This document shows positions 58,333 through 64,000 of a stretch of DNA of 64,000 bases, one piece after another (position 1 is the stretch's first letter; the number at the start of each line of letters is the position of its first letter). This DNA is from CAYZGU01 sp964478165. Lineage in GTDB: Bacteria; Poribacteria; WGA-4E; JAJDTR01. Position numbers and translations under genes: made by a program. The stretch is taken from the NCBI GenBank assembly GCA_964478165.1, contig CAYZGU010000014.1:62001-126000 (forward strand), written 5' to 3'. The notes under the pieces were generated by a model. It worked only from the letters and a program-made list of their open reading frames with translations, had not been told where the DNA came from and ran no database searches.

Positions 58333-59223
58333 CTATTTTCTATGCGATAGATATGATGAGAGCGCATAATCGAACGGTGTAGTTGTGTCAATTTGGACAT
58401 AGTCAATTGAGTTGCCACCGCAGCCTCGCCGATATTCCTGGATAAGATTGTTCAACTGTTCGAGATAACCTGCTTTGAGCGCTTCTGCTTGGCTTGGAAG
58501 TGTCCGACCTGTCTCCATGTCTCGGAATATCACCGGTCCCTCAAACGGGAATCGCATTTCCCCTGAATCTAGCACATGGAAAACAATGACTTCGTGCTTC
58601 CTATGGCGCAGGTGTTTAAGTGCTGAGATCGCCTCTGATGGTTGGCTGAGTAGGTCGGAAATCACTATTATCAATCCGCGACGAACTATGCGTTTGGCGA
58701 GTTCGTGGAAAATTGTGCTAATATTGGTTTCATCCCCGGGGACAGCAGATTCGAGCGAGGACATAATTGCGTGGAGATGAGTTGCCGTTCCACGTGGTGG
58801 AATGTATTGTTTGATATGTGTATCGAAGATTGTTATGCCGACAGAGTCACGTTGTTTTAGCATTAGGTAAGATAGAGAGGCCGCAAGATAGCACCCATAT
58901 TCGAATTTGGTAATGCCTTCCTCATCGTATTTATAGTCCATTGATGCGCTGGCATCTAATACAATGTACGTGCGGAGGTTGGTCTCTTCTTCGAATTTTT
59001 TGACGTAATAGCGGTCTGACTTTCCGAATACTTTCCAGTCGATGTCTCGAATCTCGTCGCCGGGCATGTACTGACGGTGCTCTGCAAATTCCACACTAAA
59101 GCCTTGGTAGGGGCTCTTGTGCAAGCCTGTGACGAACCCTTCTACCACAAGGCGCGCGACCAACTCCATGCTACTGAGTCGAGACAGTGCAGCGGGGTCG
59201 AGATGTCTATGGGCTGTTCTCAT
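58333..59223 (-). CDS. DUF58 domain protein with vWA-like MIDAS
   Basis: This 296-residue soluble protein has a DUF58 signature near 40-75 (SVEFAEHRQYMPGDEIRDID, WKVFGKSDRYYVKKFEEE). A von Willebrand-like domain follows with a metal-binding LDASASMD (DxSxS). DUF58 proteins usually partner MoxR-type AAA ATPases in chaperone-like metal-insertion or stress systems; no MoxR gene is nearby. GGAGG lies 6 bases before ATG 59223. It follows the MetH-activation-like gene by 24 bases on the same strand, so the two are probably co-transcribed. Confidence 0.87.
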   Translation of the reverse strand: MRTAHRHLDPAALSRLSSMELVARLVVEGFVTGLHKSPYQGFSVEFAEHRQYMPGDEIRDIDWKVFGKSDRYYVKKFEEETNLRTYIVLDASASMDYKYDEEGITKFEYGCYLAASLSYLMLKQRDSVGITIFDTHIKQYIPPRGTATHLHAIMSSLESAVPGDETNISTIFHELAKRIVRRGLIIVISDLLSQPSEAISALKHLRHRKHEVIVFHVLDSGEMRFPFEGPVIFRDMETGRTLPSQAEALKAGYLEQLNNLIQEYRRGCGGNSIDYVQIDTTTPFDYALSSYLSHRK

Positions 59224-59247
59224 GAAACCTCCGTAAAAATGTAATTG

Positions 59248-60072
59248 TCATCTGATATTGAACGGTCTCGCGTCAGAATGGTGGAGGAGAATTGCAGTTG
59301 CTGAATGCTTGGGTATGGGTTCAAAACCCTTGGATAGCTCAATGCCTATGCGCTCCGGCTCGAGTAGTTCCCAAAGTTTTGCTAAATCCTCTGGGTTTGG
59401 ACAGGCTGGATCTCCAAAGCCGAAGCGAGTACCCTGATAGCTGCCATGGAAGAAATCTACGATATACGGACTATCTTCGTGTGCAATATCAAGTTCGAGT
59501 CGGAATCGTCTGTGGGTATACTCGACCAAAGCTTGTGTTGTTTCAACAGCAAGCCCAGATAAGTGTAGACTTGATTCATTGTCGCCTTTAGCAAGAAAGT
59601 TGTTTACTGCCTCAGTGATGCCTGCTCCAACTGTGACGACTTGAAAAGCAACGAGGTCCATCTGGTCCGAATCAATCTTGGCAAAATAGTCGGTTATGCA
59701 GCGTGTTTCCTTGGTGTGCGTTTGGCGGGGAAAAGTAAAACGCACCCATTCGGTTTGGTCGGCGTCACCGTAGATTATCAGATCGTTGCCATCTGATTGC
59801 GCTCGAAAATAGCCGTATACGACTAGAGGCTGTAGCCAAGCATTTTCGCTGCAGAGTTCTTTGTAGCGTTCGTACACTGGTCTAATTTCCCGCTCGATGA
59901 ACTGATCATATTCATGTTGTGTCATCCCTGCCTGGCGGCGGTATTTCCATCGTACGCGGAACAGCACGACAGGATTGACATAATTGTATACCTGGTTTAA
60001 AGAGATGTCGGTTACGACTTTTGAACCGTAGAACGGTGGAGAAGGAATAGAGTGGTGACTCTTCTGTGTCAT
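59248..60072 (-). CDS. Free-standing cobalamin-dependent methionine synthase reactivation domain
   Basis: This 274-residue protein corresponds to the C-terminal activation (SAM-binding) domain of MetH and lacks the homocysteine, folate and cobalamin modules. Family blocks include WKYRRQAGMTQHEYDQFIE (about 43-61), WLQPLVVYGYF, and VVTVGAGITEAVNNF. The SAM-binding region RFGFGDPACPNPEDL is near 216-230, followed by ERIGIELSKGFEPIPKHS. Stand-alone versions occur in bacteria with split MetH, where they reactivate oxidised cobalamin using SAM. The remaining MetH domains should be encoded elsewhere. It leads a two-gene unit with the DUF58 gene. Confidence 0.88.
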   Translation of the reverse strand: MTQKSHHSIPSPPFYGSKVVTDISLNQVYNYVNPVVLFRVRWKYRRQAGMTQHEYDQFIEREIRPVYERYKELCSENAWLQPLVVYGYFRAQSDGNDLIIYGDADQTEWVRFTFPRQTHTKETRCITDYFAKIDSDQMDLVAFQVVTVGAGITEAVNNFLAKGDNESSLHLSGLAVETTQALVEYTHRRFRLELDIAHEDSPYIVDFFHGSYQGTRFGFGDPACPNPEDLAKLWELLEPERIGIELSKGFEPIPKHSATAILLHHSDARPFNIR

Positions 60073-60722
60073 AAGATTTTGAGCAGGTTGTGGTGATTAG
60101 CTCGGGGCGCTTTGCCGATTATACAAATAGGTCTAGGTCAACTTGAATGAGGACGGGTTTTCCAACGGTGTATTACTCATTAGAAAAAAGAACCGTCAAA
60201 ATTTCACTCAGCTTTCACCTGCGGCGATTGCCTGTTGTTCAGCGCCAATAACCCGGTTGGGACTCGTTCAAGGCTGATTAGGGGGGCGAGCGTTAGTTGA
60301 GTGGTAACAATTATGTCGAAAGAAACATGACCGAGGTTGCTCATGCTACAGGTAACTCTAACGGTGGAAAGATGCCTTCGCCAACGCCCCGTAGCATCCT
60401 TTTTGCACATTTTTTACGGCCTTGCTGATAAAGCGATAAATCAATCATAGCATATCCGGACGAAACCTCTTCCATATTGACGCCAATCGGACACTTGTAA
60501 CGACTTTATTTTGTAGGAAGTGAATTGTGCACGCCTAGGCTCTTGCGTTAGAATCTATATGGTATAGGACGTCACCGCGCCTTCCAGTATAACACACATC
60601 ACCGAAGCGTGTCGACTCATACAGATTTGTGGTTGCCTCTGATGGAAAACTCTAGGTATAATAGTCTGATAGAGCAACGTCATATAGGGAAAAATCGTTT
60701 TGAATTTGAAAGATAGGTAACA
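60073..60722. other. Divergent intergenic region
   Basis: About 650 bases, mainly without features, between the MetH-activation-like gene and the 162-residue hypothetical gene. A good promoter for the latter lies at 60633-60662. No gene is visible. Confidence 0.4.
60633..60662 (+). promoter_or_regulatory. Candidate sigma70 promoter
   Basis: TTGCCT (60633-60638) and a perfect TATAAT (60657-60662) are separated by 18 bases, about 60 bases before the TTG start at 60723. Confidence 0.55.
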
Positions 60723-61211
60723 TTGTCATTCCAATCGAAAAAAGGGACAGTGTCTGTATCTAAACCAGCGGTCAACCAGGAAGAATACGCGTCAGCTCCA
60801 CTTCAAGCCCATAAGCTCAGTATCCACTTTGATGTTGTTCCGGAAATCTCCTATTTGGACGATGATCTGTGTGTACTGCTTGTAGATGTCTTACCTTTAC
60901 TGGATGGATTTCCCGAAGCGGTTTGGATTTCACAACAAAGATGTGATGTGGGATTCGATTTTTGCCAATTGAATTTCTGGGCGTTTTCTGAGGATGCGGA
61001 CGCAATCAAGGAGTTCGCGATTTGGTTTCAGGAGATTTTCAGAGATTCCGTTCTCTCAGATCTGCTCGAACGCTTTGTGTCACAAGCTCTTGAGCAACCG
61101 ACTACGGCGGACGTAGTGCTTTCTGATTGGACCAGAGTGCGTGTGACGGCGGACGAAGTTTGGGAGACTGCTGAGGAGGAGATGCGCATGCGAAAAGATA
61201 AAGAGCGTTGA
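60723..61211 (+). CDS. Hypothetical acidic protein
   Basis: This 162-residue soluble acidic protein has a central beta-rich part (FDVVPEISYLDDDLCVLLVD, about 37-56), then amphipathic helices (FAIWFQEIFRD, LSDLLERFVSQALEQ). It has no signal peptide or membrane helix. I do not recognise the family. The start is TTG 60723 with AGGT just upstream; an open frame of this length behind a good promoter and 58 bases before lolA supports it as real. Co-transcription with lolA is likely. Confidence 0.6.
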   Translation: MSFQSKKGTVSVSKPAVNQEEYASAPLQAHKLSIHFDVVPEISYLDDDLCVLLVDVLPLLDGFPEAVWISQQRCDVGFDFCQLNFWAFSEDADAIKEFAIWFQEIFRDSVLSDLLERFVSQALEQPTTADVVLSDWTRVRVTADEVWETAEEEMRMRKDKER

Positions 61212-61269
61212 CAAACGATACGACAGCTGCTAAACTGCGCACTGATTGCTTGTCATCATGGAGGTTGAA

Positions 61270-61989
61270 ATGAAACGATTATACTTCGGAACTGTTCTGC
61301 TGATTTTATTTTCGGCTGCGTCCGTAAAATCGGGGTCGGTCTATACGGTGGATGAAGTTTTTGAGAACTTCAGACGGGCCTACGAAGAATCCCAAAACTT
61401 CAGCGCAGCGTTCGAGGAGACAACCTTTCGTGGCGCTACCAAAAATTTAACGCAAGGGCACCTAGTCTTTAGTAAACCCAATCTGATACGGAAAGAGTAT
61501 GTCAACCAAAAGGATTCTACTCAGGCCTTGCAGATAATCGTTTTGGATGGTACATATTCTTGGTCATATACCCCGATGTTGAACCAAGTTAACAAGATGA
61601 AATGGAACAATTCCAATCGCAGGGAATTACTACCAGGAATTGGCACTTCATTGCAGGATGTCCGTAAGAACTATAACATGCGGCTCATTGTTGATGAATT
61701 AGCCGAACAGAGAGGAATCTGCCAACTTGAGTTGAATCCCAAGCCTCATATGTTTTCCCAATCTGAGGGTGATTCGCATGTGGGGCATGAGGTTCTTGAG
61801 ATTTGGATTCGGACCACAGATTGGTTGCCGATGCAATTCGGTTACAAGTTCGAAGGTGATGCGGGAAACAGCACGAGCGTAATCGTCTCTCTGGAAAACA
61901 TCCTACGAGATCAAGATCTGGACGGAGAAATTTTCAAGTTTGTTATTCCGGCTGGTGTTGAAGTCATAAATCTTTCGTCAGAAAACTAG
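61270..61989 (+). CDS. lolA: LolA-like outer-membrane lipoprotein carrier protein
   Basis: This 239-residue exported protein has a signal peptide (about 1-20), then a LolA/LolB-like half-barrel: FRRAYEESQNFSAAFEETTF, GHLVFSKPNLIRKEYVN, and DGTYSWSYTPMLNQVNKM. It has the expected aromatic-rich interior for binding lipid chains. LolA ferries lipoproteins across the periplasm to the outer membrane, so this supports a diderm envelope. ATG 61270 is preferred because GGAGG lies 7 bases upstream; upstream ATG choices lack this and spoil the signal peptide. It follows the acidic hypothetical gene. Confidence 0.85.
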   Translation: MKRLYFGTVLLILFSAASVKSGSVYTVDEVFENFRRAYEESQNFSAAFEETTFRGATKNLTQGHLVFSKPNLIRKEYVNQKDSTQALQIIVLDGTYSWSYTPMLNQVNKMKWNNSNRRELLPGIGTSLQDVRKNYNMRLIVDELAEQRGICQLELNPKPHMFSQSEGDSHVGHEVLEIWIRTTDWLPMQFGYKFEGDAGNSTSVIVSLENILRDQDLDGEIFKFVIPAGVEVINLSSEN

Positions 61990-62413
61990 AAATGGCAATG
62001 TGTCTCTAGCTGATGGAAACCGTGCTAATCATGATTGATTGTGAGCTTGGACAATGTGCTCTTCTCGAAGGCCTTTTTTCCATCTTAAGGTTGCCACAAA
62101 TTTATCAAGTTATGACCTTGTACACGTTTTAATGGACGGATATGGTCATTAAAACGTGTGAATGGATAAGGTGCGGGGGCCGGAATGACTAGATGTTCTG
62201 GCCTAGTCCAAATTAGATGTTCGAGTACACCACCTACAAGTTTTCAAGTTAAACGTGGGTTGGGCTCTGGAAAATATTCCGTATATGATGGGTTAACTCA
62301 GAAATCCAACTGTTCACATCACTCTTGTGAGTCCTAAGTAGTTCGGGGATTCGACGCGAGATTGACCAATCTGAAAATGATCGACTCTGTTTGAAAACAT
62401 CGATAATTGAACA
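61990..62413. other. Intergenic region with a hairpin
   Basis: About 420 bases between lolA and pgsA. It contains the perfect inverted repeat at 62122-62159 and no gene. Confidence 0.4.
62122..62159. repeat. Perfect 13-bp inverted repeat (hairpin)
   Basis: ACACGTTTTAATG (62122-62134) pairs perfectly with CATTAAAACGTGT (62147-62159) over a 12-base loop. It lies about 130 bases after lolA. The arms are AT-rich and no clean T-run follows, so it could be a weak terminator or a different element. Confidence 0.6.
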
Positions 62414-63025
62414 ATGAACTTTCGTGCGCTCCTGCGTTTGGCTAATGGCTTGACAATTTCACGTATTCTGATGATTGTGCCTTTCATGATCTCTTTTCGA
62501 TATCACCGCCTCCTTCCTGCGCTTATTATTTTTGGCTTAGCAGCACTCACTGACTTTTTTGACGGTCGAATTGCGCGTAAACGTGGAATTACGAGTTTCG
62601 GTAAGTTTGTTGATTCCCTTGCGGACAAGCTACTCGTGGGTGCAGTGCTAATCTGTTTTTTTGGTGAACGGCTTATCCCGGGATGGATGGTTCTAATTAT
62701 CATAGGACGTGAATTGGTTGTGACCGGGCTGCGTGTTCTGTTTATTGCCTCGCAGGGCGCTGTGATTGCGGCGAATAAGTGGGGCAAATATAAGGCTTCT
62801 TCTCAGATGATTGTTATCTTTGTTAGTTTGATTTTGCTTGTGTTTCACGGCTATGGGATTGGGGGCGAATGGATTATCCATCGATGTGGACCAATCTATT
62901 TCATGATGTACGTTCCGCTTGTTCTTACGGTAGTTTCTGGCTTAGAGTTTGTGTGCGGAAATCGCAAGGCTCTACATGATGTTATGCGATCTACTGATCC
63001 TTACGATCCCGGACGAGGGCTCTAG
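62414..63025 (+). CDS. pgsA: CDP-diacylglycerol-glycerol-3-phosphate 3-phosphatidyltransferase
   Basis: This 203-residue multi-pass membrane enzyme of phosphatidylglycerol synthesis has the CDP-alcohol phosphotransferase motif intact: D47, D50, G51, A54, R55, G63, D67 and D71 (TDFFDGRIAR...GKFVDSLADK). Hydrophobic helices flank it and NGLTISRILM lies at the N-terminus. The product is phosphatidylglycerophosphate. It is followed by thpR (gap about 54 bases), and recA comes next; a pgsA-recA neighbourhood is common in bacteria. Confidence 0.93.
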   Translation: MNFRALLRLANGLTISRILMIVPFMISFRYHRLLPALIIFGLAALTDFFDGRIARKRGITSFGKFVDSLADKLLVGAVLICFFGERLIPGWMVLIIIGRELVVTGLRVLFIASQGAVIAANKWGKYKASSQMIVIFVSLILLVFHGYGIGGEWIIHRCGPIYFMMYVPLVLTVVSGLEFVCGNRKALHDVMRSTDPYDPGRGL

Positions 63026-63079
63026 GCTGCGCGCGTTAAAATGTAGACAACTTGCCAACCTCAATCCGAACTAATAGCG

Positions 63080-63667
63080 GTGGAAGGTGTGAGTCAAGAA
63101 CGCAGACGATGTTTTGTCGCAATCCGGGTTCCAGAAGCGATTCAAGATTTATTGGATTCGGTTCAAAATGAGATTCGAGAGAGAGTTGGCGGTGGAGTTT
63201 GGACGAGGCGTGGGAATCTTCATCTGACCTTGAAATTCTTGGGAGATCTGGAACCGTATCAGATTCGCGTAGGCAAAGATGAGCTTAATCGAATCGCGGG
63301 GAGGCACCCGCCTTTTTCGATGTGGTTTGGCGGCATAGGCGTATTCCCGCGCCTCGAGTGTCCAAGAGTTTTGTGGATTGGTGTGACAACTGGCGCCATT
63401 GAAGTGGCGGCAATTGCTCAAGAGATTAATGTTGTATTGAGCAATTTTGGATTTCCGACAGATGAACAACCATTTTGTCCGCACATAACGCTTGCGCGGT
63501 TCAAAAAGCGGACGAGCCTGAGCGCCCTCACGGACATTTTTCAGCAATACAATCGAATCGATGGTGCAGCGATGGTTGTAAATGACGTTGGAATCTTGCA
63601 CAGTCGTCCTCAACCGAGTGGTTCGCTTCACACTCCATTGGAGATTTGCCCTCTCCAGAACCGCTGA
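63080..63667 (+). CDS. thpR: RNA 2',3'-cyclic phosphodiesterase (LigT/ThpR)
   Basis: This 195-residue 2H phosphoesterase carries both HxT motifs, H48/T50 in HLTLKFLGDL and H135/T137 in HITLARFKK. It opens a 2',3'-cyclic phosphate of RNA ends to a 2'-phosphate. The start is GTG 63080; a GTG at 63089 preceded by GGAAGG is equally possible. It lies between pgsA and recA, where this family is often found. A hairpin overlaps its stop. Confidence 0.93.
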   Translation: MEGVSQERRRCFVAIRVPEAIQDLLDSVQNEIRERVGGGVWTRRGNLHLTLKFLGDLEPYQIRVGKDELNRIAGRHPPFSMWFGGIGVFPRLECPRVLWIGVTTGAIEVAAIAQEINVVLSNFGFPTDEQPFCPHITLARFKKRTSLSALTDIFQQYNRIDGAAMVVNDVGILHSRPQPSGSLHTPLEICPLQNR

Positions 63668-63683
63668 TTGTGGAGGTTCTGGA
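63654..63683 (+). terminator. Possible terminator hairpin after thpR
   Basis: TCCAGAACC (63654-63662) and GGTTCTGGA (63675-63683) form a perfect 9-base stem with a 12-base loop spanning the thpR stop, followed by a T-rich TTCTTCAGCTTG. It could end the pgsA-thpR transcript, although the tail is only moderately T-rich. Confidence 0.35.
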
Positions 63684-63763
63684 TTCTTCAGCTTGCTCAA
63701 TGAGCTGTGTAGAATGATTCTGTATTCTGCTTTTCGGCTAAACGGTAAGGAGATTAACCGATT

Positions 63764-64000
63764 ATGGCATCAGATGAGAAGAACAGAGCAATTGACCTTG
63801 CAATTTCGCAAATTGAACGCGAACATGGGAAAGGCGCGATTATGCGCTTGACCGACACTGACGTTGTTCCGGTCGAAACCATTCCAACAGGCGCACTTTC
63901 ACTTGATATTGCTCTTGGAGTTGGTGGTATCCCGCGTGGGAGAATCATTGAGGTGTTTGGTCATGAGGGGACTGGAAAAACGACTCTCACGCTTCACATG
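63764..64000 (+). CDS. recA: Recombinase RecA, N-terminal part (cut by window end)
   Basis: The first 79 residues of RecA are present: IDLAISQIEREHGKGAIMRL, ETIPTGALSLDIALGVGGIP, RGRIIEVFG and then Walker A. RecA forms filaments on single-stranded DNA for homologous recombination and SOS induction. Walker A reads GHEGTGKTT (66-74) where most bacteria have GPESSGKTT; the key G, K and T are kept. AAGGAG lies upstream of ATG 63764. No LexA-type operator was recognised ahead of it. The gene continues past the window. Confidence 0.95.
   Translation, partial: MASDEKNRAIDLAISQIEREHGKGAIMRLTDTDVVPVETIPTGALSLDIALGVGGIPRGRIIEVFGHEGTGKTTLTLHM

Noticed and set aside
1..64000. CRISPR arrays, prophage, insertion-sequence transposases or toxin-antitoxin systems
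   Set aside because: No regularly spaced repeats, integrase, transposase or phage structural genes were seen on either strand.

Overview
This is a 64 kb stretch of a bacterial chromosome with moderate GC content. It has long AT-leaning intergenic gaps and several decaying genes. The gene mix points to a Candidatus Poribacteria-like lineage: a C-terminal FlgD-like sorting domain with the NFPNPFNPETW core on FG-GAP proteins, a DUF6785-type membrane protein, a DUF4861 lipoprotein, PhyH and sulfatase genes, and enolase-superfamily sugar-acid enzymes. That assignment is inference from protein style, because there is no rRNA here. LPS-type functions (LolA, RmlA/RmlB, Wzx-like flippase) indicate a Gram-negative envelope.

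Layout. Positions 1-4450 (minus strand) look like a sugar-acid catabolic cluster: an unknown 421-residue helical protein, a galactonate-dehydratase-like enzyme, a glycerol-1-phosphate-dehydrogenase-like enzyme and a frameshifted gene. Positions 5071-15078 hold a 2548-residue envelope protein and a multi-pass DUF6785-like protein. The giant protein contains LysM modules carrying calcium-type loops, a PA domain, a degenerate M28 peptidase fold, a coiled coil and an FtsX permease. Positions 15330-23390 hold a sulfatase pseudogene and a tandem array of FG-GAP propeller proteins (three intact, one decayed). Positions 24488-33484 hold a PhyH-Nudix fusion, a LamG-like relic, an EF-G paralogue, a DUF423 protein, a DUF4861 lipoprotein and an orphan half of a thiamine-diphosphate decarboxylase. 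Positions 33476-38822 hold two coupled GT2 glycosyltransferases and rmlBA. Positions 40183-46498 hold a beta-hydroxyacid dehydrogenase, the lutABC operon, pdxA and a TIM-barrel partner.

The last third (47994-64000) is mostly housekeeping: a HIT protein, a cytochrome c followed by tsaB, a flippase, inositol-1-phosphate synthase, NAD-malic enzyme, glycerate kinase, a DUF58 protein coupled to a free-standing MetH reactivation domain, lolA, pgsA, thpR and the start of recA.

Functional themes are scavenging of sugar acids, glycolate/glycerate and lactate (MR/MLE, garK, lutABC, malic enzyme), surface polysaccharide assembly (rmlAB, GT2, flippase) and large secreted or surface proteins. The most unusual object is the giant protein at 5071-12717. 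It appears to have two LysM modules, each interrupted by acidic DG-x-DND-type loops and inserted into a PA domain. The associated peptidase fold has lost its metal ligands, and the chain ends in an FtsX permease with no ATPase nearby. Roughly a quarter of the window lacks recognisable genes, and several perfect or near-perfect hairpins lie in those gaps.
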